Shown: positions 17,074 to 25,631, numbered from the stretch's first letter. The stretch is 51,411 bases of DNA from Pirellulales bacterium (GCA_016776925.1 JADHSL010000003.1:1-51411); one strand, 5' to 3'. Notes: generated by a model not told the origin, from the letters alone. Made by a program: numbers and translations.

Positions 17074-18261
17074 ATGACACACGAGTCGGAAAAACCGGCT
17101 GTGCAGCCGTCATCATTTACATTCCGTGCAAACACGCGGCTTGTCGTCGGTGAGGGTCGTGTTGCGGAACTGGGTAATGTGGCTCAAGAACTTGGTGGCA
17201 GTCGAGTACTGATCGTTAGTGATGCCGGTGTTCTCGCGGCGGGTCATACAAGCGCCGGCGTCGCGTCCCTTAAGGCTTCGGGCCTCGAGACAACGGTCTT
17301 TAGTGAGTTCACAGAAAACCCGACAACACGACAGGTCGAAGCTGGCACCGCATTCGCTAAGGCCTTTAACCCAGACCTCATTGTCGGTCTCGGCGGCGGT
17401 AGTTCCATGGACTGCGCAAAGGGAATCAACTTCCTGCTCTGTTGCGGTGGAAAAATGGAAGACTATCAAGGCCGCGGCACAACCGGCCGACCACTCCTCC
17501 CATCAATTGGCTGCCCGACAACTGCCGGCACGGGTAGTGAAACGCAGTCTTTTGCACTTATCAGTGACGCACAAACAGGAGAGAAATTGGCCTGCGGTGA
17601 CCCCAACGCCGCCTTCCGAGTAGCGATCCTGGACCCATGCTTAACCGTTACCCAACCAGCACGCGTCACGGCACTCACCGGCATCGACGCACTCTCGCAC
17701 GCCCTGGAAAGCCACGTCAGTACTGAGGCCACACCAGCATCGCGTGTTTTTTCGCGAGAAGGTTGGAAATTACTAACCAAAAATCTTCCTGATGTTTTCC
17801 GCAACCCAACAGATATTCGTGCCAGGTCAGCCGTTCAACTTGGGGCTGCTTGGGCTGGACTTGCTATTGAAAATGCCATGCTTGGAGCAGCCCATGGGGC
17901 AGCAAATCCACTCACGGCACGTTATAAGGTTGCCCATGGTCAGGCTGTTGGGCTCATGCTGCCACACATCATACGATTCAATGGAAAAGTTGCGCAGGCT
18001 CAGTATGTGGAACTGGCTGCCATTGCTGGACTCAGTACTGATGTTCCTGACGCTTCACTAGCCGATTGGATACACACGCTGCTTAAAATGACAGGCCTCT
18101 ACCAATCACTGGGTGACGTGATAGGAACTCATACCGAAACGAATGAGATCGAGCGTCTAGCCCAAGAGGCATCCATGCAATGGACAAGCAGCTTCAATCC
18201 TCGTCCCTGTTCATCGGCCGATTTTATCGATCTCTACCAACGCGCATCAGCCAAAGCGTAA
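17074..18261 (+). CDS. Iron-containing alcohol dehydrogenase
   Basis: The 395-residue protein is a group III, metal-dependent alcohol dehydrogenase. The cofactor motif GLGGGSSMDCAKG lies near residues 108-120 and the nucleotide region CPTTAGTGSETQ follows. All four metal ligands are in place: D205 and H209 in GIDALSHALESH, H274 in GAAHGAANP and H288 in KVAHGQAVG. It should interconvert an aldehyde and an alcohol with NAD(P)H. It starts 4 bases after the LuxC-like gene, so reduction of that enzyme's aldehyde product to an alcohol is the natural reading. The beta-propeller gene follows 24 bases later. Substrate size cannot be told from sequence. Confidence 0.92.
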   Translation: MTHESEKPAVQPSSFTFRANTRLVVGEGRVAELGNVAQELGGSRVLIVSDAGVLAAGHTSAGVASLKASGLETTVFSEFTENPTTRQVEAGTAFAKAFNPDLIVGLGGGSSMDCAKGINFLLCCGGKMEDYQGRGTTGRPLLPSIGCPTTAGTGSETQSFALISDAQTGEKLACGDPNAAFRVAILDPCLTVTQPARVTALTGIDALSHALESHVSTEATPASRVFSREGWKLLTKNLPDVFRNPTDIRARSAVQLGAAWAGLAIENAMLGAAHGAANPLTARYKVAHGQAVGLMLPHIIRFNGKVAQAQYVELAAIAGLSTDVPDASLADWIHTLLKMTGLYQSLGDVIGTHTETNEIERLAQEASMQWTSSFNPRPCSSADFIDLYQRASAKA

Positions 18262-18285
18262 AGCCCCCCTTCTCAACGTCATACC

Positions 18286-19488
18286 ATGAATAACCTACCG
18301 AAGGCACTGCTTGTTTTCCTGCTCCTCCTTTCATCTACCCCGCTTCCCGGGGTAGAAAATGCTGCAGGCCCTGAAGCATGGCCCATGTTTCGAGGTACAC
18401 CAAGCGGTGCAGGACGATCAACAGTCGTTCTGCAGCTTCCTCTTAAGGAACACTGGAGCCGACGATTCGAAGGTGGTGCCTTCACTGCCACCCCAGTGAT
18501 CTACGCCGACACGATCTATCTTGGTGACCTCGATGGTCACTTCACCGCGCTATCGCTCGATACCGGCAAAACACTCTGGCAGTTCGATTCATCTGACTCA
18601 GGTTTTCCATCTGCAGCTGCTGTCTCGACCGAACCGGAGTATCCATTTGTTGTTGTTGGTGACGATTTCGGTGTCATTCGATGCCTAAATACGAATAGTG
18701 GCAAAGTCGTTTGGGATCTTTCGATGGAAGGAGAGATTTCTGGTGGACCAACCATTCTGCACTCTTCTGAGACACCCGTCGTGCTTGTCGGGTCTCAGGA
18801 TGCAACGCTTGTTTGCCTTCAACTTACTGACGGAAAAATTCTCTGGCGGCATGAAATAGCGGATCAGATTCGTTGTTCGCCCACCGTAGATACGTCGGAA
18901 GATGGTCACCGAGTATTCCTCGCTGGCTGTGACAGCACGCTTCACATTCTTGATGCAATGAATGGAAAAACGGTCGCTGAAATTCCACTTGGAGGCCCAA
19001 CTGGAACGACCCCTTCAATCAGCGGCTCAGATGTTTTTTTTGGTACTGAGGGTGGGATTTTCTTTGCCGTCGATTACCTTCAGAAAAAAATTCGATGGCA
19101 AGCCGGCGGAGACTCACAAAAACCAGGATATCGCTCGAGTGCAACCATGGCTGGCAACCTTGTTTTCGTTGGGTCTCGTGGCCGTGCCGTGGAGGCTTTC
19201 AACAAAACAGATGGGAGCCTCTGCTGGCGACATTCCATGCGTAGCCGTGTCGACGCATCACCGGTAGCAGTTCGAATTGTTGAAGAAGGTGCATCGGCAG
19301 AAACTCCTTCCGGTAGTGTTCTCGTTGCCGACGCAGCGGGTGACATAAAAATCCTTCGAGACCATGACGGCTCAACCTGCTGGGAATTTAGCGCTGGCGG
19401 CGGTTTTTCCGGATCGCCAGCCGTCGTTCGTGATCGAGTCGTCTTGGCAAGCGATGATGGTGTTGTCTGGTGTTTCGGACATCATTGA
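18286..19488 (+). CDS. Secreted PQQ-like beta-propeller protein
   Basis: The 400-residue product starts with a signal peptide (MNNLPKALLVFLLLLSSTPL, cleavage likely near GVENAAG). The rest is made of repeated blades of the PQQ_2/BamB type, with recurrent units such as GDLDGHFTALSLDTGKTLWQF, GDDFGVIRCLNTNSGKVVWDL and GSQDATLVCLQLTDGKILW, about seven in all. Such propellers scaffold protein complexes outside the inner membrane; no catalytic site can be named and PQQ binding is not implied. It begins 24 bases after the iron alcohol dehydrogenase, so it may be co-transcribed with the reductase set, but a periplasmic protein has no obvious step in that pathway. The start is the first ATG, directly before the signal peptide. 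Confidence 0.85.
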   Translation: MNNLPKALLVFLLLLSSTPLPGVENAAGPEAWPMFRGTPSGAGRSTVVLQLPLKEHWSRRFEGGAFTATPVIYADTIYLGDLDGHFTALSLDTGKTLWQFDSSDSGFPSAAAVSTEPEYPFVVVGDDFGVIRCLNTNSGKVVWDLSMEGEISGGPTILHSSETPVVLVGSQDATLVCLQLTDGKILWRHEIADQIRCSPTVDTSEDGHRVFLAGCDSTLHILDAMNGKTVAEIPLGGPTGTTPSISGSDVFFGTEGGIFFAVDYLQKKIRWQAGGDSQKPGYRSSATMAGNLVFVGSRGRAVEAFNKTDGSLCWRHSMRSRVDASPVAVRIVEEGASAETPSGSVLVADAAGDIKILRDHDGSTCWEFSAGGGFSGSPAVVRDRVVLASDDGVVWCFGHH

Positions 19489-19572
19489 ACCAAATAAAAA
19501 TCTCGGGCTCAAACTCTTTTGGCCTGTTCTCTATCCCGTCGTATTTCTTTCATTCTTTTGAGGGCGTCAAGC

Positions 19573-20013
19573 ATGGCATGGCAACAACGTATAGTCCGAC
19601 TCGCGCCCCGGAGCCGCGGATTCCATCTGATCACTCATGAACTTGAGCAGGCACTTACGCACATGGAAAAACCAAGGATTGGACTGCTCCACCTTTTCCT
19701 TCAACACACATCTGCAAGCTTATCAATCAATGAAAACGCAGACCCGGACGTCCCATATGATTTAGAAATGGCTTTCAGAAAAGTGGCGCCAGAAGAAGTG
19801 CCGTATCGACATACCTGCGAAGGCCCTGATGACATGCCTGCTCACATCAAGACTTCAATGCTGGGATGCTCTCTCACTATTCCCATCGAGACGGGAAAAC
19901 TCTGCCTCGGAACCTGGCAGGGAGTCTACTTATGCGAACATAGAATTCGTGGGGGATCTCGCAACGTCGTCCTGACTCTACACGGTGAAATAGGAAAGTT
20001 AGTTGATCAGTAG
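19573..20013 (+). CDS. YjbQ-family protein (secondary thiamine-phosphate synthase type)
   Basis: The 146-residue protein is a member of the UPF0047/YjbQ family. Its signatures are LHLFLQHTSASLSINENADP and, near the C-terminus, MLGCSLTIPIETGKLCLGTW followed by the conserved EHR. Family members form a small barrel trimer, and E. coli YjbQ shows weak thiamine-phosphate synthase activity in genetic tests; the true role is unsettled. The open frame reaches back to 19519, but GAGGG eight bases before the ATG at 19573 and the family's usual start (MAWQQR) fix the shorter form. It follows the beta-propeller gene by 84 bases. Confidence 0.9.
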   Translation: MAWQQRIVRLAPRSRGFHLITHELEQALTHMEKPRIGLLHLFLQHTSASLSINENADPDVPYDLEMAFRKVAPEEVPYRHTCEGPDDMPAHIKTSMLGCSLTIPIETGKLCLGTWQGVYLCEHRIRGGSRNVVLTLHGEIGKLVDQ

Positions 20014-20224
20014 CACTCATTCTTTTTGCGTACCAGTCACCAATTCAAAAAGTCGATCTCCTCCATACCTTGGGAGAATCTGAATACGAAACAGCTAAAA
20101 AAGGGGCAATCTCGGCAGGCGGGGCGATTTTTTGGACTTTTCCAGAACCAAGACGCGAACTGCTCCGTATCATTTGAGTAGCCACGATGTGAATCTGGTT
20201 TTACCAGTCGACACATTGGCAAAA

Positions 20225-20230
20225 AGGAGG
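20225..20230 (+). promoter_or_regulatory. Ribosome binding site that fixes the DksA/TraR-type start
   Basis: AGGAGG lies 9 bases before the ATG at 20240. The same frame is open back to 20132, but no comparable site precedes that start, so the shorter 128-residue protein is chosen. Confidence 0.8.
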
Positions 20231-20239
20231 AATACCACC

Positions 20240-20626
20240 ATGGCACGAAAAGATGCGCTCTCGAGCCTCCGCACAATCCTTGTCCGACGAAGGGATGCTC
20301 TCCGTAATGCGCTTAATGGCGACCTCACGTTGCTAAAAGAATTGCGAAGCGAGTCACCGGGAGACGTTATTGATGCTGCTGTAGATACGGCACAGGATGA
20401 AATAAGTTCACAACTGGCCGAGGTCGAAGCACGGGAACTTGGATCAATAGAAAACGCTCTGGAGCGAATGAGTTCTGGTGCCTACGGGGCCTGCGAGGTA
20501 TGCAGCGGAAAGATACCCTTAGCACGGCTTCAGGCGCTTCCATATGCCACAATGTGCATCCAGTGTCAGCGAGAAACCGAAGAATCTGGTGGACGCTGGA
20601 TGGCTGAGCAGCAGACAGAGGCCTAA
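20240..20626 (+). CDS. DksA/TraR-family C4 zinc finger protein
   Basis: This 128-residue protein has a long N-terminal coiled-coil-like helical pair (residues 1-80) and a four-cysteine zinc finger (CEVC and CIQC, separated by about 17 residues) at the C-terminal end. That is the DksA layout, in which the coiled coil enters the RNA polymerase secondary channel. The tip region reads SPGDVIDAAVDTAQDEI, so it has an acidic tip, though not the exact DxxDxA of E. coli DksA. A role in modulating transcription, perhaps with ppGpp, is likely but not shown. The start is set by a strong AGGAGG site. It is preceded by a 226-base gap that may carry its promoter. Confidence 0.88.
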   Translation: MARKDALSSLRTILVRRRDALRNALNGDLTLLKELRSESPGDVIDAAVDTAQDEISSQLAEVEARELGSIENALERMSSGAYGACEVCSGKIPLARLQALPYATMCIQCQRETEESGGRWMAEQQTEA

Positions 20627-20660
20627 ATACGCCCCTCAATGCAGATGCCTCTCATTTTTT
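20617..20660 (+). terminator. Possible terminator after the DksA/TraR-type gene
   Basis: AGAGGC at 20617-20622 can pair with GCCTCT at 20647-20652 and is followed by CATTTTTT. The loop is long (24 bases) and the 5' arm overlaps the end of the coding region, so this is a weak candidate. Confidence 0.3.
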
Positions 20661-20716
20661 GACATTTTCGCAATGTATACTTTGTTCGGACTATGTATGC
20701 AAAGCGGAGACAGAGC

Positions 20717-21919
20717 ATGATGGAGGCCCCTATTTCTACACTTCGATCTCATATCGTTGCAGCCGCATGGCTGGCCCACCTCTTAAGCGGGCCCATCATA
20801 GCCGACGAACAGGCCACAACACCGTTACGACCGATCCAGCCAACAACAACGGACACCACAGATCGATTCGACCCATCCATCAGCCGCCGTCTTAGCCTCA
20901 CCGAGAGAGAACGTCTTTACGACAAGGTAGTTCGCGACGCACGACAACTGGAAATGCAAGGCGCTCAACTCCGTAGGCTTTCAGTCCTTCTTCGACCTGC
21001 CGTCGTACACATTGATGCACGCAAATCAAATGGTCGTGTCTCACGCGATGATGAACAAGAAGCTGGCTCAGGGGTGATCACAAATCTCGCTGATGAAGTT
21101 GTTGTCATAACAAACCGACACGTCATTCACGGGGCTGACCTGGACAACATTACGATCCGACTTGATGACGGACGTGAAATCCAGCCATCGCGTGTTTGGA
21201 CAGATGCTGACACTGACATTGGTGTCATGCTCATCAATGAGTCACACCTACCAACTGCTCGCCTTGCAGAAGGTGATGGTGTTCAGATTGGTGATACTGT
21301 TCTTGCAATAGGGAGTCCCTTTGGTCTGGCGCACTCTGTCACACTTGGTATTGTTTCTGCAAAAGGCCGAAGAGACCTTGAACTAGGTGAGGGTGGCATT
21401 CGATTCCAAAATTTCATCCAAACCGACGCGGCAATCAACCCAGGAAACAGCGGTGGACCACTTGTCAATCTTCGAGGCGAGGTTGTTGGACTCAACACCT
21501 GCATAGCAAGCAACTCAGGTGGCTTCGAAGGCATTGGTTTTGCAATTCCAATCTCAATGGTGATGTTTGTCGCCCGACAACTGGTAGAAACTGGAACCGT
21601 TTCTCGCGCCTATTTAGGCGTTGCCCTCGATAAAACTTTTACTCTTGCCACGGCTCATAAACTCGGAATGACTCGGCCAGTGGGAGCCCGCGTCACCGGC
21701 ATCACGCCTGGTTCTCCGGCAGAAGAAATTGGTCTTCTGCCAAATGACGTCATCTTGGAATTCGCCGGCAACCCGATTGAAGATGACGATCATCTTGTCA
21801 GCATGGTGAGTATGACACCAACGAATCAGAAAGTGCGGGTCCGTGTCTTTCGGAATGGTCAGCCTCTTTCACTTGAAGTAACCGTGGCTTCACGCGAAGC
21901 ATTCGAAGTACCACAGTAA
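20717..21919 (+). CDS. HtrA/DegP-type serine protease with one PDZ domain
   Basis: From the ATG at 20717 the protein is 400 residues. A signal peptide covers residues 1-31 (LRSHIVAAAWLAHLLSGPII). A helical linker follows, then a trypsin-like protease domain with the full triad: H135 in ITNRHVIHG, D167 in DTDIGVMLI and S245 in NPGNSGGPLVN. One PDZ domain fills the C-terminus (ARVTGITPGSPAEEIGLLPN). It should degrade or refold damaged proteins in the periplasm. The open frame starts at 20693, but GGAG eight bases before 20717 and the signal peptide support the later start. It has a single PDZ, as in DegS, but no membrane anchor that stays after cleavage is certain. TrpD is convergent downstream. 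Confidence 0.93.
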   Translation: MMEAPISTLRSHIVAAAWLAHLLSGPIIADEQATTPLRPIQPTTTDTTDRFDPSISRRLSLTERERLYDKVVRDARQLEMQGAQLRRLSVLLRPAVVHIDARKSNGRVSRDDEQEAGSGVITNLADEVVVITNRHVIHGADLDNITIRLDDGREIQPSRVWTDADTDIGVMLINESHLPTARLAEGDGVQIGDTVLAIGSPFGLAHSVTLGIVSAKGRRDLELGEGGIRFQNFIQTDAAINPGNSGGPLVNLRGEVVGLNTCIASNSGGFEGIGFAIPISMVMFVARQLVETGTVSRAYLGVALDKTFTLATAHKLGMTRPVGARVTGITPGSPAEEIGLLPNDVILEFAGNPIEDDDHLVSMVSMTPTNQKVRVRVFRNGQPLSLEVTVASREAFEVPQ

Positions 21920-21953
21920 AACTGCGAGCTACCTCACAGCGAAACCTTGCCTC

Positions 21954-23006
21954 TCATTTCCCTTGCTGGGAAAATTCCACAAGGCTTTCTAGTGTCTGCG
22001 TAGCTTTTTTTGAATCAATTGCCTGTTCGGCAAGTACCCTGGCCTCAGGAAGATCCGCTGCGTGTCCAGCTGCCCATAACATCGCTGCGGCATTGAGAAG
22101 GACCACGTCGCGAGCTGGGCTCAACTCGCCAGCCAAGACCTGCCGAATACATGCTGCACTTTCTGCTGCATCCGCCACCAACAGGTCTTCTTTTTTTGAT
22201 TCGGGAGCTGTTTTGAGACCGAAGTCTTCGGGTGTCCAAACCATTTCTTTTCGTTCGTCCGCAGAAACATCAATCACATGCGTCGGCGCAAAAAGCCCAA
22301 CCTCATCAACACCATCTTCTGAAGAAACGATTACCGCTCTTTGCAGGCCAGCAAGCTGCGCTGCCTCTGCCACTGCAGGCTCTGATCCGGGGCGACCAAC
22401 GCCGATCACCTGCACCGTGACATTCGCTGGGTTGCATAATGGACCAACAAGATTGAACACCGTTGGCTTTCCAATGCGACGGCGTACGGCACCTACTTTT
22501 GCCATAGCCGGGTGATGGGCAGGTGCATAGCAAAAGCACATACCTACTTGCGCGAGACAATCGGCCACCAGATGTACCGGAATGTCCAAACAGACACCGA
22601 AGTGCTCAAGAACGTCAGCCGAACCTGTTTTGCTTGAAACTGCACGATTACCATGCTTTGCGACAGGAAGACCCGCTGCTGCGACTACAATCGCAGTTGC
22701 TGTCGAGATATTGAATGTGCCCGAACCATCGCCGCCGGTTCCACAGGTGTCAACAATTGGGGCAGAAACGGATGCATGCAATGGCACCATCCGCCGCTTC
22801 AGTGCATCAACAACGCCGATGATTTCTTCAGCCGTTGGCAGCCGGTTGGCCGAGCCTGCCAGCCAGTCTTCAAAATCCGCGAGTGGCATTTGATCATCAA
22901 GCACCGCATCAAGAAGATCCGTAATCGTATTCCGATCGAGTGAGTTTCCGTCCCGGCTGGCATCGACCACCTGCTGCTGGAGTCTGGCTACATAATTTTC
23001 GTCCAT
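21954..23006 (-). CDS. trpD: Anthranilate phosphoribosyltransferase (TrpD)
   Basis: TrpD joins anthranilate and PRPP in the second step of tryptophan synthesis. The 350-residue length is normal. Signatures are CGTGGDGSGTFNISTATA near residues 88-105 (PRPP and anthranilate binding) and KHGNRAVSSKTGSADVLEH just after. VFNLVGPLCNPA and the SSEDGVDEVG block follow. No other trp genes are near, which is common in scattered trp pathways. GGGA lies before the ATG. It is divergent from the nucleoside hydrolase across a 154-base gap and convergent with the HtrA gene. Confidence 0.96.
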   Translation of the reverse strand: MDENYVARLQQQVVDASRDGNSLDRNTITDLLDAVLDDQMPLADFEDWLAGSANRLPTAEEIIGVVDALKRRMVPLHASVSAPIVDTCGTGGDGSGTFNISTATAIVVAAAGLPVAKHGNRAVSSKTGSADVLEHFGVCLDIPVHLVADCLAQVGMCFCYAPAHHPAMAKVGAVRRRIGKPTVFNLVGPLCNPANVTVQVIGVGRPGSEPAVAEAAQLAGLQRAVIVSSEDGVDEVGLFAPTHVIDVSADERKEMVWTPEDFGLKTAPESKKEDLLVADAAESAACIRQVLAGELSPARDVVLLNAAAMLWAAGHAADLPEARVLAEQAIDSKKATQTLESLVEFSQQGK

Positions 23007-23160
23007 TTTTTATCCCATGACAAAACAAAAAGAACTGAATCAGAACAGTCAGCGCCGCACCTCACCACCATATATCCTGATGGACAATGCTACAGACTAC
23101 TACACCATGTGACGATAATGTCATGTTTCCGTACTCGCCCTAGAACGGTACGATGCCAAT

Positions 23161-24105
23161 ATGGCAAAAAAAGTTATTATTGACGTGGATCCAGGAATCG
23201 ACGACGCACTCGCCCTGGCTATTGCATTATTCGACCCTGGCCTTGATGTACTTGCTGTAACCGCAACCGGGGGCAATGTCTCGCCTGAACAGGCAACGAC
23301 AAACCTTCAGGCACTTGTCGCCTATCTCGACCCGCCGCGGACCCCACGAATTGGCATCGCTACCGAGAACGCAAACATGCCAGAGCGGGCCCTGAGTATG
23401 CATGGGCCCGATGGACTCGGTGGCCTCAACCTGCCTGCCGTCCCGCTACACGGCACGCACGCCGCGGAAAAAGTCATCTGGGAGACAATCAAGGCACATC
23501 CTCGAGAAGTCACGTTCCTTAGTCTCGGGCCGCCAACAAATCTTTCTCGTTTGCTTCGTCGTGACCCCAGTGTCGTCGAACTACTTGGCGACACGATTCT
23601 TTGTGGAGGCACATTGCATGCACATGGTGGAGCAAGTCCAGTTGCAGATTTCAACTTTTACTGTGACCCTTTTGCTGCTCGACATGTGGTCTGTGAACCC
23701 TTTCGGAAATCGTTGGTTCCTCTGGAGACGACGTCACAGGTCGCATTCGGATTAGAAATGCTTGAACAACTTCCTGATGCTTTCACACGTGCCGGAAAAG
23801 TTTTCCATCGCATGTTAAGCCATGCATTCCGAGCACATCGACAACTCTTGGGGAGCGAAGGCATTCACCTGCATGATGTGGTTGCTCTTGTCGCCGTAAC
23901 CAACCCCGAACTCTTTCATCAAGAAACCGTCGCCGCCGACATTGAAACTGCTGGTGAACTCACCGCAGGAATGCTTGTTATTGACCGTCGTCATGCTCGC
24001 AGATGGAAACCAAACCTTGATGTGTTTACACATTGCGACTCCGCTGCTGTGAAAGACTGCATTCTTCGTGGGCTGAGCACAGCAGCAGATGCAACCTCTT
24101 TGTGA
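23161..24105 (+). CDS. Nucleoside hydrolase (inosine-uridine preferring type)
   Basis: The 314-residue protein is a member of the IunH family, which cleaves the N-glycosidic bond of ribonucleosides for salvage. The N-terminal calcium-binding aspartate cluster is D8, D10, D14 and D15 in IIDVDPGIDDALALA. The HGPDGLGGL and LGPPTNLSRLL regions and a GGASPVADFNFYCDPFAA stretch (active-site Asn and Asp) are also present. No signal peptide is seen. There is no clear ribosome binding site before the ATG. The gene stands alone, with a convergent hydrolase downstream. Base specificity cannot be predicted here. Confidence 0.93.
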   Translation: MAKKVIIDVDPGIDDALALAIALFDPGLDVLAVTATGGNVSPEQATTNLQALVAYLDPPRTPRIGIATENANMPERALSMHGPDGLGGLNLPAVPLHGTHAAEKVIWETIKAHPREVTFLSLGPPTNLSRLLRRDPSVVELLGDTILCGGTLHAHGGASPVADFNFYCDPFAARHVVCEPFRKSLVPLETTSQVAFGLEMLEQLPDAFTRAGKVFHRMLSHAFRAHRQLLGSEGIHLHDVVALVAVTNPELFHQETVAADIETAGELTAGMLVIDRRHARRWKPNLDVFTHCDSAAVKDCILRGLSTAADATSL

Positions 24106-24191
24106 CCCGACGTGAGCCAACAAAAAAGCCTCTCCGTAGATAGCACTGGCCTGCACTCAGCGAACCCCGGATTTTGTCTCAGTTCCTCTCG

Positions 24192-25004
24192 TTATGACAA
24201 CGGTACAGTCAGTCCGTCATGCGCCAACTCCATACCCATAGGTAGCGAAGAAGACACTGAGGCATGATCAATCTCGTGTGACATATGAACAAAGAGTGTT
24301 CTGCGGGCACCGATTTGTCGGGCAACTTCAATGGCTTCATCAATTGAAAAATGTGTTGGATGATGTGATGGTCGCAAACAATCCAAAACAAGTACATCGA
24401 GGTCGTCGAGCAAGGGCCACGTCTGCTCTGGTATTTCATTTGTATCAGTACAGTAGGCAACATTGCCAATCCTGAAGCCAAGCACTTCAAAGGCACCGTG
24501 ATGGAGCCGCAGAGGGACAACGGTCGCTCCAAGCAAGCCAAAGGAATCGAGACCTATTTGATGAAGGGTCATCTTGGGAAGACCACCCCCGGCAACAACA
24601 GGCTCCTCAAACGCATAATCGAATGCTCGACGAATTCGTCGTTCCACGCGAGGCTCACAGTACACCGGCAACGAACCACCCTTACGAAAACAAAGTGGGC
24701 GAATATCATCGAGACCGTATACGTGATCGACGTGATCATGCGTGTAAACAATTGCATCAATCGACCCGATCTGTTCTCTCAACAGCTGCGAGCGAAGATC
24801 CGGAGTCGTGTCGATAAGAAGCGTACCGTCTGGTAATCCGAAAGCCACACTTGTCCGTGTTCGCTGGTTTTTTGTGTCATCGCTAGTACAAACATCGCAA
24901 CTGCAACCAACAACCGGCACGCCAACACTGGTGCCAGTGCCAAGAAAAACGAATTGTCCTTGGAGATTTCGGCTCGGTGCAACTTCGAAATGTAATGGAG
25001 ACAT
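24192..25004 (-). CDS. Metallo-beta-lactamase fold hydrolase, PhnP-like
   Basis: The 270-residue protein opens with FLGTGTSVGVPVVGC and a cysteine pair (CSCDVC), which is the PhnP/MBL phosphodiesterase pattern. The metal site is THDHVDHVYG near residue 90, with further ligands in AYCTDTNEI (Asp) and LFVHMSHEIDH (His). PhnP itself cleaves cyclic ribose phosphates in phosphonate use; related proteins act on other phosphodiesters or nucleotides. No phn genes are nearby, so only a general phosphoesterase role is proposed. It is convergent with the nucleoside hydrolase, and divergent from secA across a long non-coding gap. Confidence 0.88.
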   Translation of the reverse strand: MSPLHFEVAPSRNLQGQFVFLGTGTSVGVPVVGCSCDVCTSDDTKNQRTRTSVAFGLPDGTLLIDTTPDLRSQLLREQIGSIDAIVYTHDHVDHVYGLDDIRPLCFRKGGSLPVYCEPRVERRIRRAFDYAFEEPVVAGGGLPKMTLHQIGLDSFGLLGATVVPLRLHHGAFEVLGFRIGNVAYCTDTNEIPEQTWPLLDDLDVLVLDCLRPSHHPTHFSIDEAIEVARQIGARRTLFVHMSHEIDHASVSSSLPMGMELAHDGLTVPLS

Positions 25005-25631
25005 GGAAAGGAGAACCGCTGCTTGTCAGGAATGTATAGGGATCTATCTCCAACTCACAACCATTGCTCTGAGAAGGTACCAGATTCCAGGGCCCCTTGT
25101 TGAGGACAGCAATCAAAAAAGCGGCTCATTCAGCACACCTTCAACACTCAACGGGACTCCGCACCAAATATTCAAAGTGCCGTGAATTCGTCAAGACAAG
25201 CCAGAGGGCCGAACTTGCTTTACGATCGCAGTGAAAAATAACCGTTTGTGAAACCCCTGCGGTGTGCCGCTGAAAGCGAAACTATGGGCTAGCGGGGGCA
25301 CTTCACCAGCCCATGACCACGCCGGCCTGCTGGCAGCAAGCCCCCAAGAACATCACTATTTCCACCATGATTTCCCCATTTGTGAAACCACTTGGCCGCA
25401 GAAGACCAAAAACAACTGAGCATGAGGCTCATTTCTTTTGAAAATAAAAAATGCGAGTAACCTTGACCCCCTACCACTATCGCTGTGAGAATTGGGATGT
25501 TGACACTAAAATGAGTACCTACTCATGTGGTTCCAGGAATTACCTGAAGTCAACATGCGTTCGACAAGCGGTGAGGCTGAAGGACGCATATCACGATTAT
25601 CGGCTATTCCCTCTCCCCTTATATCACCATT
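25005..25631. other. 627-base gene-free region before secA
   Basis: No credible protein gene was found here on either strand. The region lies between divergent genes and so must hold the secA promoter. It contains an 11-base direct repeat (TTTGTGAAACC at 25245-25255 and 25379-25389), a small hairpin GCGG-TGTG-CCGC at 25259-25270, the pseudoknot-forming segment at 25284-25345, and a perfect hairpin ATGAGT-ACCT-ACTCAT at 25511-25526. A TTGACA at 25500-25505 is a possible -35 box, but no good -10 follows at the right distance. The density of pairing suggests a structured RNA or long regulated leader. Confidence 0.5.
25284..25345 (+). ncRNA. Candidate structured RNA with pseudoknot, upstream of secA
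   Basis: ATGGGCT at 25284-25290 pairs perfectly with AGCCCAT at 25308-25314, closing a 17-base loop. That loop contains GGGGGC (25294-25299), which is perfectly complementary to GCCCCC at 25340-25345, giving an H-type pseudoknot with stems of 7 and 6 pairs. An alternative fold keeps the GGGGGC-GCCCCC stem and adds an inner stem CCAGC (25306-25310) with GCTGG (25329-25333), which excludes the first hairpin. Two exclusive folds resemble a switch. The strand is uncertain because all pairs are also possible on the complement. I do not recognise an Rfam family; tmRNA, SRP RNA and RNase P signatures were looked for by eye and not found. Confidence 0.35.

Noticed and set aside
20095-20145. GC-rich stretch with T-run after yjbQ as a terminator
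   Set aside because: The arms around GGGGC and GGGGC are direct, not inverted, so they cannot form a good stem.
20659-20681. TTGACA and TATACT before the HtrA gene as a sigma-70 promoter
   Set aside because: The two boxes are good, but the spacer is only 11 bases against the required 16-18.
23110-23123. TGAC-N6-GTCA palindrome upstream of the nucleoside hydrolase
   Set aside because: The half-sites are only four bases long and no regulator gene is adjacent; it is expected by chance.
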